64,000 bases of DNA from contig OX388351.1 of assembly GCA_947579665.1 (NCBI GenBank), forward strand, positions 51,840,939 through 51,904,938, in the 5' to 3' direction. This DNA comes from Sympetrum striolatum. Lineage: Eukaryota > Arthropoda > Insecta > Odonata > Libellulidae. Below are positions 1 through 11,708 of this stretch, one piece after another. Made by a program: the position numbers and the translations under genes. Each line of letters opens with the position of its first letter. Positions within the stretch are counted from its first letter, which is position 1. The notes below the pieces were generated by a model. That model made no database searches. It was not told the origin of the DNA and saw only the letters and a program-made list of their open reading frames with translations.

Positions 1-996
1 TTTATATGACATATATCCATGATGTATCAGTGTGTAACACACAGGATGTTCCAAAAAGTAGTGATGAGCGGAAGTACAGTGGTAGAGTAAGATGAAGATT
101 CTTAATTTTATTGGACAAGTCAAAATCTTATTGTAACTCAAATTGGTATTGTTAAAGTGCTTAATTATCAAAAGTACAAAACGTTTTTCTAATTGGCATC
201 GCTTTGGCAATCTCAGACGATGAGAAATATACCCATTCCCCCTCGTTACTGGGCGATTAATTGGGTATATTTTTGAGCCAAGCTGGGAAAAAATAATCTA
301 AATTGAGTGTTGGAATTGTAACTAACGTGGGATGCATTGTGCGGAAAGTTCAGTTACGCCGCGGCCCCCAACAATGGTCCCTAATTTCTAATGCTCGCGA
401 GGGTTATTACTGTTGTCTTCACCCAAGTTTAGAGGTTATATTGTCATTTTCTTTGCAGACACCACGGTCCAAGAACTGATGGCGCCTACAGCCAGGTCCC
501 GCCTCCGTCCTCCCTCATGCAACGCAGACACGGAGCAGAAGGTAATGTGCAATGTTTTTGTTCGCTGTTTTACAATATTTGTCTGTCACAGGATCGTACT
601 TTGGATTTTCTGCCCTTTACTCATCCAAGTATCAACGTCTACAACTGCGACAATATTTTTGATTGGGCATATTGTGACGAAATTGTTTTACATTTTTTTA
701 TGTTTTTTTTTTCACCTTATACGTGATTGTATTTGCATGCAGTAAATTGTTTTTATTCAGATTGCGGTTCGAATCGGATTCTCTCCATTTGCAGGGTAAC
801 CTAATTTGTTTTTGATTTTAATATAGGACAAAGATTATGGAAATGTTGGACATAAATAAGAAAACTTGCTATATGTATGACATATGCCATTTCTAATTTT
901 GAATACGATCTACTTCCTCGTATTTAGATCATTTAGATGTTGTATAGTGTTACATTTAATTTTTCATAAAACACAGTTTGGAGTAAGTCTTGCTCC
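1..996. other. AT-rich intergenic DNA, nothing recognised
   Basis: No coding signature, terminal repeats or tRNA-like box pair was seen. Short open frames at 413-745 lack codon structure and carry long T runs. Confidence 0.6.
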
Positions 997-1118
997 TTAG
1001 GGGCCGTACACAAATTATGTGACGCAATTTGGGGGGAGGGGGGTCCGGCCAGGCGTTACGTTGGGGGAGGGGGAAAATTGGATACTTTTGCTTTACGTAA
1101 TTTGTGTATGGCCCCTTA
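997..1118. mobile_element. PIF/Harbinger-like MITE with TTA target duplication
   Basis: The element spans 1000-1115 (116 bp). Its ends are inverted repeats: GGGGCCGTACACAAATTA on the left and the complement of TAATTTGTGTATGGCCCC on the right, with one mismatch. It is flanked on both sides by TTA (997-999 and 1116-1118). A 3-bp TTA duplication with GGGCC-type termini is typical of PIF/Harbinger elements. The interior is G-rich (1029-1075) and too short to encode a transposase, so the copy is non-autonomous. The near-identical ends suggest moderate age. The superfamily is inferred from the termini only. Confidence 0.7.
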
Positions 1119-2639
1119 TACATTCGACGTTTTCTGCAACTTATCTATTTTATGGCAAAATTGTAGCGTTGACTAAATTATTAGCTTTGCAGCAACAAAA
1201 CATCTCTTACTGATTTCTCTCATTCGTTAAATATGCGATCGAATCCAGAGTTATGAAATTTATATCCAATTGTCCGTAGAAATCCGGTTATGAATCAAAA
1301 TCACTCATGGGCTTAAAACATCTGCAAAATCCACTTTTGTCGGCCTTCCGTACAGCGTCGTGAATAATTGCGGAGATAACGGAAGGGCCTGGATTACTGA
1401 CAATTCTGATTATGTTTTTTAAATATTTTCAATTTAACTAGATACTAATATACCGGGAGGTGTGTACATTTTCTGATTAAGCGTTGTATAGGGTGTGGAA
1501 CATTGCTTAATAGATTCTAGGTTCGACGCCAGAGCGACTTAAGTATTATGCGGTAAATAATGTATTGGAGACATGATTTTAAAAATGTCAGTTATCCGAG
1601 CTCTTCCGCTGTTTCCGGAATTGGTCTCTACACGGTATGGTAGGTTTAAAACATTATTAACAGCCTGGTTCTAACTTATTTCTTTAAATCGGAAGCCTTT
1701 CCGGAATATTTTGGCAGAGGACATTTTCTGGAAAAAATTGAACGCCTGTTAATGCTAGCCTTAGACCATTGGTTGCCAACCATTTTTAAATCGTAACCCT
1801 TTATAGATTTCCTAAAAATGTTACAGCATTTATGCCTACTGCATTTAGCAAATGGTGGAACATGGCTAATGACCTTAACTTTGTATTTCTTACTTTATTA
1901 TTGGAGGCACACTTTTTATCAACGGTGCCTAAATCCTCCATGGTATAGTTGTGGAAGGAAATGCTTACTGACGTAATTTTGTTTATTGTAGTCTCACTTG
2001 TGCTGATGGTTAGTCGGAATTTTTCCTCATTGTAGACATTCTCATCCGCCATATTCGATCAATAAAACAAAAATCAATCGTTTCACAATATATAGTTTAG
2101 TACTTAACCAAAGCGATGAAATTTTTCATCAAGTTTAAGTCATTAAGGGCTCGTTTTTAAATGCATCAATCTGATGAGCGTTGGATTGCATCGATTGTAT
2201 GTCCGATTACTTCGATAGATTATCGATTCTTGATGAATTTAAGAACAGTCCGTTGGTTTGACTTCTGTTTGACAAGACGGCTACTATTGCATAAACATTA
2301 TCCATCTCCATAATTCTTTAAACTCTGTTGAAACATAACTATTGCATGAACGTTTGTGTTCGTCGATTGTTGCATTATAAATACGTTATATCTCCCATTG
2401 TAAGCTGCCATTTACTGGCTTTTTATGGGGTTATGGGATTCAACCCTTGAATGACCAGCTTCTGTCATCTGAATCATCGGCAGTTAATCGGGTATTAATC
2501 ACGATGGAAACGATGAACATCGGATGGAAAGCATCGTAGATCCATCGGTGAATAAAAATACAGTTTGATGGATCCATCGATGAATTTAAATACATGTCCT
2601 AATGATGAATGAACTTGCATCTGCTTAACAAATGCTACT
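1119..2639. other. AT-rich intergenic DNA with ATCGAT-rich patches
   Basis: No gene is visible. Between about 2150 and 2600 short words such as GATCCATCG, CATCGAT and TCGATGA recur in both orientations, perhaps a decayed repeat, but I cannot define a unit. Confidence 0.5.
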
Positions 2640-3560
2640 CTTCTTATTGGGGGAGACCCCCAAAGAAAGCTAAGGAGCCCCTTGTGGTTTGCAACCCACC
2701 GGTTTGGGTCCAGTGGCTTAGACCTTGCTCGTCCTTCCGTCAATCTCCATTTTTTATGCGATTACTTCGGCGAAGTTCTTCTCGTAGTCTCCGAATCCGA
2801 AAGTGGTTGTATATTTCCCTCGCGATCATGTCAAAAATGCGGAAACTCTCTCCTTTCCCTTTGAGTAGTTTAGGCGTTTCTCCTATCCAAGGCGCCCTCA
2901 ACACCGCCTCCTCAAGAGTCCGCCTCCCCCGAAAAAAACACAACTCCTATCTGTCAAGTCGTCCCTCTCAACTCTCTCCCGATCTCCGCCAATCGCCGGG
3001 CAAAACTGTGGCAGCAGAAATTTCTGCTTCGCGGGCGGCTTAATTATGGCGGACTCGCTCATTAAAAAAAGGAATAATAACCCGCCCCCGGGCGAATCGC
3101 GACTCCCTCCGACCGCGCGGAAGACAAAAGAGCCGCACGTGCCGTCGTCCGGGCAACCAAAGATGTCCCCTCGACAATTAGGTTTTCATTGTTTGATTGT
3201 TGACTGAATTCCCCTCCCGCCCCCGACCGGTAGGCTCCGGAGGGTCTTTGTTGGCTTGCTGCCGCGAGTAATTAGTCGACGCGAGCTGTGCCATTGTCAT
3301 CCTGTCACATCCTTGTCAGATCCTGCTGTTTGGCTAATTTGCCCTCTCTTGGCTGCGGGCCCCTCTTGGCAGTGGTCCCTCTCCCCGAAGGTCCTCCATC
3401 GAGGGCCGATGATGCTCGGGAAATACTCCTGTTGGACCCGTTGGATTATCTATTGTTTTACGGGAGTTACGATGCATCCGGATCTCATTAGAATACTATT
3501 TCCGAGTGGTGGAGAAAAACATGGTGTTTCGCGCCCGGTAGGACGGGACGCATTGTTAGA
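2640..3560. other. GC/CpG-rich island 1
   Basis: A block visibly richer in G, C and CpG than its flanks (for example 3060-3135 contains GCGCGG and CGGGCG runs). Open frames of 144 and 67 residues occur on opposite strands over the same bases, are rich in Ser, Arg, Pro and Leu and match nothing I recognise, so they are not called. A perfect 14-bp palindrome, GCAGAAATTTCTGC, lies at 3014-3027. Candidate regulatory or unmethylated DNA by inference only. Confidence 0.5.
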
Positions 3561-4576
3561 GGTCTCATGGGGTTGAGCTCTAGCAAACTGATTTCCATTT
3601 ATGTTATCATTTATGTTGCATTCTTTCACTCTCGCCATATTTAATTAACTTATCCAACAGCGTCACTCGTGCTGTAACTCTGCACTATTCAATTGGGAAA
3701 TTTAATAATAATAATATCTCAAGTGAGAAAAAATATATACATTTGAGTCCCCTTGAGCCTAATCTGGTTCATCAGAGGGCTTCGTATTTGGACAAATGGT
3801 TCATTTAATTGAAAAAAATCATATTTATTTTAATCTCAAACAAGGAACTGAGGCCATTCATGTTGTCAGACAACTGTTAAATATTCATTAAGTCATTACT
3901 GTCATTTTCATTATTTTTGCTCGATAGTTGGTCAAAACATTTTACTTCATGCCTTGGTGGGATTGAATAAATTAAGTATGCGCGGTAACTCTTAAGAGGT
4001 CTGGATCTACTACAATTACATTTCTTTACAAGATTAATATACATTTATTATCGATGTGACTTCATTTGATGTATTTAGTTCAGAAATGCATTGTTAGTTA
4101 CATCATAATTACAATTTTCCAAGACGTTCTTATAAATGTACATCATTGTTTACAATATATATCAGAAATATTACGTAAAGCACATTTTTACAATCAATGG
4201 TTAAATAAAATCTATGAAATGATTCTCTTTCAATTTTTGCATGCTTTACCAGGACCCCTTCCTTGTTTTCTGCTACTTATCCTAATTTACATTCAGGTTT
4301 TTCATATTCACAACTATCTTTTAAGTTTTTATTCTCCATTTCTCTTTATGTAAGTTCAAATATTAATTACTTATCTAAATTCTAAAACGGCGTATATATT
4401 TAAAAATGACTTAAACGTCTGATATCACGTCTTTTTATCAACTTTTTGCTCTTCTTTTTCCGATTCTTTGAATGAACAATGAACTTGGTGATAAAGTTTA
4501 TCATAAATAATTTCATTTTATTATTGTTATTATTTATTATAAATGTTACAAGTGGACAGTCGTCTGGTGGCAACGT

Positions 4577-4579
<3 letters not shown>
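3561..4579. other. AT-rich intergenic DNA, nothing recognised
   Basis: AT-rich sequence with no terminal repeats or coding signature seen. Confidence 0.6.
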
Positions 4580-4649
<70 letters not shown>

Positions 4650-4700
4650 ACAAAAAAGAAAAAATATATAAAGACGCAACATATATATAAAGACAAAGGA
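4580..4700. repeat. (AT)n microsatellite with TATATAAAGAC repeats
   Basis: About 67 bp of uninterrupted AT dinucleotide (4580-4647) is followed by three imperfect repeats of TATATAAAGAC beginning near 4641, 4665 and 4683. Tyr-Ile open frames on both strands here are artefacts of the dinucleotide. Confidence 0.95.
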
Positions 4701-5071
4701 AGAAGATTTTAAAACATATAGCATTCCTCTGCTCTACCTTATGTTAACAACCAATTAGTTATACATTTAGTAATTAAAGTAGTAAGTATAGTGAGTGAAT
4801 ATATTGTTGACAACTTGAAAATTATTTAGACTCGTCCTTCGGTTTTATTATTACGGAATGAAGAACTAGGTTTGACGTCAGAAGTAATATTTATGGTAAA
4901 AACCCTCGGAAAAACCTTCTTGGAAAACCCAGCGATCATAAAACGTTTTGCTATCTGTCAATCGTATTTGTATAAGGAATTCTCACGAAAGTAATAATAA
5001 TAATTATGATGCCGTCTTTTTATTTTATGGGTGAATTTTAGCCTTTGAAGGTCAAAAAACCTCCATTTAAC
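4701..5071. other. AT-rich intergenic DNA, nothing recognised
   Basis: No features seen apart from AT-rich sequence leading into the SINE tail. Confidence 0.6.
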
Positions 5072-5215
5072 CCCTTTTTTATTTTATTACTTTTTTGTAT
5101 TTTTCCTTTTTATTAATAACACTCAAACACACTCTCAACACAAACAGACAACCATTCCCTTACCGTAAAAATCCGATTAGCCGGGATTAAAAACCCGGGA
5201 CCGTGAGGGAAAGTA
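5072..5215 (-). mobile_element. tRNA-derived SINE, family 1, copy a (5'-truncated)
   Basis: Read on the minus strand it shows a degenerate B box in GGTCCCGGGTTTTTAATCC, then the family-1 stem-loop region (CTAATCGGATTTTTACGG), GGGAATGGTTGTCTGT, a GT-rich stretch and an A-rich tail with AATAAAA words (5072-5110). The same order appears at 21850-22040 and 44998-45190. No convincing A box remains upstream, so the head is truncated or decayed. It is closer to the 21.9-kb copy than to the 45-kb copy after the stem-loop. Confidence 0.75.
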
Positions 5216-6679
5216 AACTGCTGTAGGGATGTAATTGTTTGCAGGCATAGGGTTTACCTGTATTTTCCACGTTTTGTACTCTAACGTCAAGTCTTACTTC
5301 ACCGACCGTTAGCTGAGAACTATCGTATTTATTTTGCCCTTAAACGCATATCATGCGGAGTTTGTCACTTTTTATCATAAAATTTTCTAATGGAGGAATA
5401 CCTAGTCAGAATCGGGTCATAAATGGCCATTCTCCGATGTTAAATTTTAAGTGTTAAATGTTACATCCTTGAATAGGTTAAAGGAAGGATTTTTCAGTTC
5501 CAATCCCGTCTTCTTAGACCTTTACCTTATTTAGCTTCTAAAATCATGCAAAATATAGAATTAAAGTAATAAAGGTAAACTTTGAGATATTCACAAATTA
5601 TTTCTGAAACTACTATTATCATTTTTTCACTCTGTATAAAAATAAATTTCATCTATGACAACGTAACAAATAATAATCCATTTTAGAGTATATATCTAGC
5701 AAGGTTTTTAAAGTTCGAACTTTTCAGTTAATTAAAAGTGTAGTTAATTTTCTGAACTGATTTACTATTTAAAGGATGGAATCGGAAGAAAAAAGTTGCT
5801 CTTTGGAGAATTTATTTTAAATTAGAAGATTAGAATCTCTGTTTTCACAATAGTAACAGTATACAATGTAATTGCAGAATTGTCAAAGTTTGCATTGTAC
5901 ATTTTGCGTTAAAGAAAAGAATTGTATCAATTAGTTGGATCTAACCATAAAGTAGATGCGGGTTCAAGCCCTCATGACGTCAAATAGTTTTTCTGCCATT
6001 TTTGTCGTTTTTTCTTACAAATCACGAATTCTCACTTCAGCTTGGAATTTTTGTCCATTTTGCTTAGATTGTCCAGCAAAAAGTGAAAAATTTCGAATCG
6101 CTAATCTTCTTAATAAAATCCTGTCATTAGTAGTGAAATAAAATCTCTGTATAAATACCTGGCTCAGTTTGATTTTGCTTTTCCTCTCAAGGCATAATAT
6201 GCTTTCTCTGTTTTTGTACGTAATAATTCTCATCTGCTCTGTTTGTTTATTTTAAAATATATATTTTAATGCTGTTATGTAAATTGATACCATTTATTTA
6301 AATGTTAACATGGCTATATTTACTGATCATAAGAAAGACCATGAATGTACTCATTGGTAGTGTAATTATATATTTTGTCATGTTTCTTCTCATTATTAGT
6401 TATTAATATCTATCGGTTTGCAAAGGCTTTTACACCCCTCTTCTTCGTCGGTGTTTTCCTTAGGTTGATAAATTTTTCTTCCCAAAGGTATTTTACATCC
6501 ACAATTCTTCCCATTTTTTTCAAATGCTACCTCTTAAATTTTTGTTTTATATATGACGATGGGTTAGATGAAAGAAATTACTTTTAGTTGAAATCTCGCG
6601 CGAATAAGGACGAGTTATTATTATTATTATTATTGAATTTATAATTAATTGACACATTCGTGTTTGGTTGCAATCTAAG
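5216..6679. other. AT-rich intergenic DNA with a short (TTA)n run
   Basis: Nothing gene-like. A run of seven TTA repeats lies at 6615-6635. GGGTTCAAGCCC at 5958-5969 resembles a B box but has no partner A box. Confidence 0.5.
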
Positions 6680-7510
6680 CCAATTGATGGAATGAGATGT
6701 TTGGGATGTTCACTCCATCGGATCCACACATACATGTGGCGCGATCTCACATTCCAACGGGAACAAGGCGTGTTTTTATTAGAATCTCGAGGTCGAATTA
6801 AATCTCGAGACGGCGATACACCCTCCTCCGTGCACGAGGAAGGCGGCGACTTTATTTCATTTGCAGTCAAGTGCGAGGCTATTTCCGTAGCCGAACCAGT
6901 AGAGAACTGCAAATAGCTCGGGGTTCATTTTTTATCTCCTTGGCTCTGCGGATACCTCGCTGTTTGCACACCTCAAAATGCCACCTAGGGAATAAACAAA
7001 TGGAAATTTAGCACGTAAAACGAGATTCCCTCCCCCCCACCCCCACTGTAGCTCCCCCCGCACTTCAACTAGAGGCCCCCCTTTCTCTCTTTCGCCCCCC
7101 TTTCGCCCCCACTTGGCCTACGACCTCGCGCGGCAGGGCACGCGTGGTTCAAGAAATTGGCACTTTTTTATTTTGGAGAGCTTCCGTCAGAGGGTGTTCT
7201 TTCCTTCAATCGGCACGTCCTGCGGCCCGTGGCCCCGGGGACGGGGGAGCGGTCCGCAGAAGATGTGCCCAAGAGGTGGCCCGGGGCGGCTACGCCCTCT
7301 CCCAGCTTCTTTAATTCTCTCGTTCCGAGGAATTTTCCTTTCACGGCGAAGCTTAAGAGTGAAGTCGTACGTGATGAACGCGAAGGGGGCTCCTCCACGG
7401 TTTTGTTTTATTATTCTGCGGCTGTAACGTGTTGGGGGATGCACAAACGTCCAATCTCTGTTTTCTTCTCTTCGTTCTTTTTTGTTTTGCTAGCTGGTCG
7501 GTAAAGGGTC
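6680..7510. other. GC/CpG-rich island 2
   Basis: GC-rich block containing the C-rich tract at 7027-7110 and CpG-dense sequence at 7200-7380. Overlapping open frames of 76-115 residues occur in at least four frames on both strands, as expected of stop-poor GC-rich DNA rather than a gene. Confidence 0.5.
7027..7110 (-). repeat. C-rich tract, G-quadruplex-capable on the minus strand
   Basis: At least six runs of five or more C occur within about 85 bp, separated by short pyrimidine-rich spacers. The complementary strand therefore has more than four G-runs with short loops, which meets the usual pattern for G-quadruplex folding. Folding itself is inferred. Confidence 0.6.
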
Positions 7511-8064
7511 CTCTCGGTGGACGGTGGCTATCTTTTGTAGTTTTGTGGTAAAAGAGTTGGAATCTCTAGTCGTTGGCAGGGAAGTAAATATTCGTCATAA
7601 ACGGAAATGAGACATTTTTCCGTCATTTAGACTTGTATCGAAGGAATATTTTGTATTTGTGTATGCTCGTCTTAATCTTACTGTTGGAAATATATATTTC
7701 GAGGTTAACTCTTTTCTTTATACGATAAATTTCGTATTTAGCAAGGTCTCTCTGCCTTTATTAGTTGGTAATCCATAGTAAAAAAATGTTAGAATACTAG
7801 AGCTTATATTTTCATATTAATATCTATTATTATCAAAAATGATCAAAACAAAAAACAGCTGTTGCTATAAAAAATAGCTGTTGCATTTCCAAGCCTAGGC
7901 TTATTCTCGAATCAATTGTGTTTCCGGTTTTGTGATAAAATTAGGTGCCTCAGCTTATGTTCGGCTCGGATCATACTCGAGCATATACGGTAAGTAGCAC
8001 GTACCTCCTCTTAAGTAATTTAGAGCTGAAACTCCGGGTTTTATACCCACAAAGTAGTTTCTAT
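7511..8064. other. AT-rich intergenic DNA, nothing recognised
   Basis: No feature supported. A near-direct repeat of AGCTGTTGC occurs at 7857-7883. Confidence 0.6.
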
Positions 8065-8142
8065 GGGCCTTGGCGACGAAGCGATTAAGTTGCTCGACTT
8101 CTAAGCAGACGATGGTTGAGGTTCCCTGCTATGGTAGTTCCT
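8065..8142 (+). repeat. tRNA-like sequence (SINE head or tRNA pseudogene)
   Basis: The stretch reads like a degraded tRNA: an A-box-like TTGGCGACGAAGCG, an anticodon-arm-like TCGACTTCTAAGC whose central TCT would be an Arg anticodon, and a B-box-like GGTTGAGGTTCCCTGC. The acceptor stem does not pair well and the B box lacks the usual TTCGA, so it is not a functional tRNA. A SINE head is the likelier origin, but no family-1 or family-2 body follows. Confidence 0.4.
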
Positions 8143-9484
8143 CCGCCTAACGTTTCTTGCTTTTCAGGCCATTACATAGTAACATTAGTAATAGTAATCT
8201 GTTAATACTGCTATCCCCAAGAAAGATTAATGGGAGTTCATTATTCATATCTGTATTGTAATAAAATGCTCAAAATGTTTGCATCAGTCTAATGTGAAAG
8301 TTTATTAGAAATATTTTAGTATGGTTCATTTGTTCGAGGAGTAAATTATTGATGCAACGACTATAATTTCGTTCCGTCAATGACTAGTATTGTCCTTCAT
8401 ACTTTGTCCATCTTGCTAGTTTCTTATTTACGGATTATCAACCGGATCGTCATTTCACTATTACATATACAGATTGAAGTTCATGAAAGCGCTCATCCTT
8501 GAGAGATTAGGAAAAACTTCTATCCGAGTATGTATCTAAATTTGAACTAATCATTTACTACCATTCTGCAAAGATCACTTCCTCTTGCTTTATTCCAGCA
8601 TCTTATCTATTTGTAGTCACCTATTCAACTATGCTGTAAGTATCAGATTTTTCTTTCCCTTTAAGTAGTCGTGACGTACTTTGTAATGGAGGTATCATAA
8701 GACTGACAGCTTTCGAAAACGTGGGCGTTCGTTTGGCGTAGGATGGAGGAAGTACTTTGTTTTTATAGGTGGAAGCTTAACGGAAAACTCTGTGTAAGCC
8801 CTCCACAGGGTAGAACATTTTCTTATCTTGATGATCGTAGAAAATGAGGGCAGGGATCCATCGTATGTATACTGTCCAACCAAAATGCATAAGAGATCTG
8901 CACATTTAGTTAAACTGATTATAAACGTCTAATTTTTATTTTCCTAATTTGAGTTTCCCTTCATTCTGATCGTTTCTCGTTTTGCGTAGGAAACTTATCA
9001 TTTATCAGTTATCATGTAATATTCCCAATTCAAATTATTTCGCACAATAGAACCTCTAGGTAATTTCGCTTAGGAATTTCTTTCGATAGCGGAATAATTT
9101 TTCTAAAATAATGAATAATTTTTATTCCTAAGCCTTTTATATATTACATTTACAGCATTTGGAACATAGGTTCCCCTAAGTGACTGCCATCTGTTTCGGG
9201 AGTATCGACTTTTCATTGACTTCAGTAAAGTTAAGTACACAAACCCTAAGATTGATAATACAAGATAAAATATAGAATATAGACCATGTGGACTAAAATA
9301 AATTTCTAAATATTATGTAAAAATGTATTAATAATCTCCTAATATCCAACATATTGCAGCTTTTCTTCAGTGTTTTTAAACAAAATTTCAACGTCATCAC
9401 TGGATCAATAGAACCATTGGATTTTATAAATCAAAGAGTTACTCTTTCTCTTTTTTCATTATAAGTTTCTTTTATTATTTAATT
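8143..9484. other. AT-rich intergenic DNA, nothing recognised
   Basis: No terminal repeats, tRNA-like boxes or coding signature seen. Confidence 0.6.
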
Positions 9485-10480
9485 ACTCTAAGCCTCACTC
9501 GGGTTGGTTGCTCGTTCGTTGTCGATTTCGCGGATCGGCAAACCTTTTATCCCCGAGTTACCCCATTTGTTGCGTCCCGAAGTTATTTTTTTCATTTCAA
9601 TTATAATCCCCGCTTCCCCAACCCCCGCTTCCTTCCTCTCTCTAGCGTTAAATAACGACTCCCGGACTTCCCGAATCCCCTTTGAATCGTAACTTTTCCC
9701 CCGCCCGTATTTCAATTCCCAATTTTCAATTCCCGTCGATTCCTCGGGAAATAAAGCCGAAATCGCAATTCCTCTGCCGCCACTTCGCGTTGCCGGAAAG
9801 ATGAAGTGAACCTTATCGATCCTCCAAACTGTAGCTTTAATCCGCGCCGTGGAGCCGTATATTTCGGTTTAATTGGTTCCGACGCAACTTAGTCTTTCGC
9901 GACGCCATTGTTCCCGGACGAGAGCAACTATATCGAATTACTCATTACTCGGTTCCGGAGCAATTTTAGCGTCATTTCTCTCTTTTTCTCCTCTTTCATC
10001 CGGCTTAATTCTTTCCCCGCCTGTTTTCTTTTTTCCCCCCTGTTCTTTACCCCCACGAGAACCCCTTCTCCAATTAATCGTATCCTGGTTTTTGGAGTGC
10101 CGTGGGGTGCGTCTCATTCTTTTATTTCCCGAGATTGTACGCTTTTTCCATTGTGTCGGCGTTATTTCAGCGGGCGCCTTTTTTATCGTTTAATTTGCGA
10201 TGACGTGTTCATCGTTTCTTTCGCTAGATGGCGCAAAAATCGGATGGTACGGGAATCATCCCCGCGGGAGTAAATTGGAACGAATTGTTTGTGCAGTTCG
10301 GTTCTTACAAATAACTGCCGTTTGATCGGCGGATGGACGAATTGATTCCGTGGGCTTTGCCAATCGGTGGGAAATCGCCGGGTTTTTAGCTCTCCTCGCC
10401 ACAGTCGATTTTCGTTTGTTTTTTCGTGAGGAAAAATTGAGTTGGAGGTAACCGCTGTGAAATGACGTGAGAATTGTGGG
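9485..10480. other. GC/CpG-rich island 3
   Basis: Nearly 1 kb of CpG-bearing sequence rich in CCCCGCTTCCC-like words. Open frames up to 121 residues are hydrophobic and Pro/Ser/Phe-rich, with no recognised domain. The edges are rather sharp against AT-rich flanks. Confidence 0.5.
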
Positions 10481-10524
10481 ACCGTACGTAATTTATCCTT
10501 GTACCATGATTCAACTTATCACTC

Positions 10525-11380
10525 GTCTTTTATTATTATTTGTACACGAATACTTCAAGTAGATTAATAATCTGGTGGTAGTGGTTTTAAATAACATATT
10601 ATATACATTTATACAGTCGTACATGGTCAAATAAGATATAAAATGACCTATTCTAACTATACGATGCAAATTGGTAATCACAATCTCAGTCAGGAATATG
10701 CCCATGGAGGGTGGGAAACCCCTCGGAAAACATCCCTCTGACAGAAGTCAAGACGTATTCATAACCCAACGTTTAAAAATGTTGTCCCATTCCATGAAAA
10801 AAATACAACTTTATGATTCATAACCCCATGGGCATAAGTACATACTTCATCACGAATCACAGAAAGTCAGCCAATCCTAACAGAATTTAGTTAACAGCTA
10901 TTGTTATTTATTTAACTTCGCCTTGAAGGTATGCACTTGTGGAAGGAATGGCTCGAATATACCTGCAGGAAGAGCGTTCCATTGAACAATTGATCTATTA
11001 AGGAAGGAGAATTTAGCAGTGTTAATCATTTGAAAGGAAGGTTAAATTTTATAATTATGGTTTTTCTGCTTAAGTAAGTGGGGTTTCTAATTCGTCTCTC
11101 TATATCTCTGCCCATGCGGTCTTGCCAGTATAAGCGATGCATAAGCTTCCTAACCTGTAAACTTTCCATCTGTTTTCTAAAGTTTCCCTACCTAGCTTAT
11201 CTAACATTTGTTAGACTTGCACTTCTTTTGAAATTATTCTTAACATACCGTGCTGCTGTTCTCTGTACCATCTCAACTTCTTTTATCGGTCCTATTGCTT
11301 GCGGATCTAAAACCGTTGCGCCATATTCAAATATTGGCCTAACTAAAGATTTGTACGCGTTTTATTTTGAGTTTAAATTA
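10525..11380 (-). mobile_element. CR1/jockey-group LINE fragment, 3' end (relic C)
   Basis: Minus-strand translation in shifting frames gives the region just after the reverse transcriptase core: AYKSLVRPIFEYGATVLDP, then VQRTAARYVKNNF, a frameshift, LGRETLENRWKVYRLGSL, and near 10970-11020 the C-terminal signature NRSIVQWNALPAGIF. These correspond to the LVRPxLEYAxxVWDP, QRxAxRFV and EWNxLP blocks of CR1/jockey-group elements. The 3' untranslated part has GAGGGGTTTCCCACCC near 10700, shared with relic D at about 43090, and ends in an AATAATAAAA-type tail near 10525. At least one frameshift and several stops make it non-coding. The upstream border near 11380 is uncertain; a mariner terminus begins 60 bp further. 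Confidence 0.8.
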
Positions 11381-11442
11381 TATTACTTGTGGACGTCACG
11401 GAATATTTTCTTCCATTTATCTCGGTCTCAGTTTTGTTCTTA

Positions 11443-11650
11443 CAAGGTGTGTTAAAAAATTACGGGAATTTTTATTTTTTGAAAGATTTTTATTTATTTG
11501 TCTACAACAATTCTATCTTCTACAAAATAGTCCCCATTATATATTATACACTTACGCCAGCACGTTTTCCATTTTCCGAAACATTTCTGAAGCTTGTTAT
11601 TTGGAGTAGCTTTTAATTTCCTCAGTGTTTTTAATTTAATTTATGCTTGC
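11443..11650 (-). mobile_element. mariner-like element relic (transposase C-terminus and terminal repeat)
   Basis: On the minus strand the sequence encodes KLQKCFGKWKTCWRKCI followed by YNGDYFVED and a stop at 11494-11496. This is the typical end of mariner transposases (a cysteine/tryptophan-rich block, then GDYFE). Beyond the stop lies a terminal-repeat-like end, CAAGGTGTGTTAAAAAATTA at 11443-11462, preceded by TA, the mariner target dinucleotide. Upstream the frame decays near 11640; the DD34D catalytic core and the other terminal repeat are missing. It is a dead 3' fragment lying next to LINE relic C, so insertion into that relic is possible. Confidence 0.75.
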
Positions 11651-11708
11651 AGAAGGACTGCTCTCCTCATTCTCCAGTTCATCAAGTAATCCAAAAATAT
11701 GTGTTGTG

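Noticed and set aside
1510..1522. B-box-like GGTTCGACGCC
   Set aside because: No supporting tRNA-like structure.
2609..3043. 144-residue open frame in island 1
   Set aside because: Ser/Arg/Pro/Leu-rich, overlapped by frames on the other strand, no domain; typical of stop-poor GC-rich DNA.
4400..4724. Tyr/Ile repeat open frames of 64-98 residues on both strands
   Set aside because: Artefacts of the (AT)n microsatellite.
5958..5969. B-box-like GGGTTCAAGCCC
   Set aside because: No acceptor pairing, A box or SINE body around it.
10698..10838. Inverted TATGCCCATGG / CCATGGGCATA pair as possible MITE ends
   Set aside because: The first word lies within the 3' untranslated part of a LINE relic, the arms are only about 11 bp and no target duplication was seen.
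11078..11455. 125-residue plus-strand frame
   Set aside because: Antisense to a clear LINE protein relic on the minus strand.
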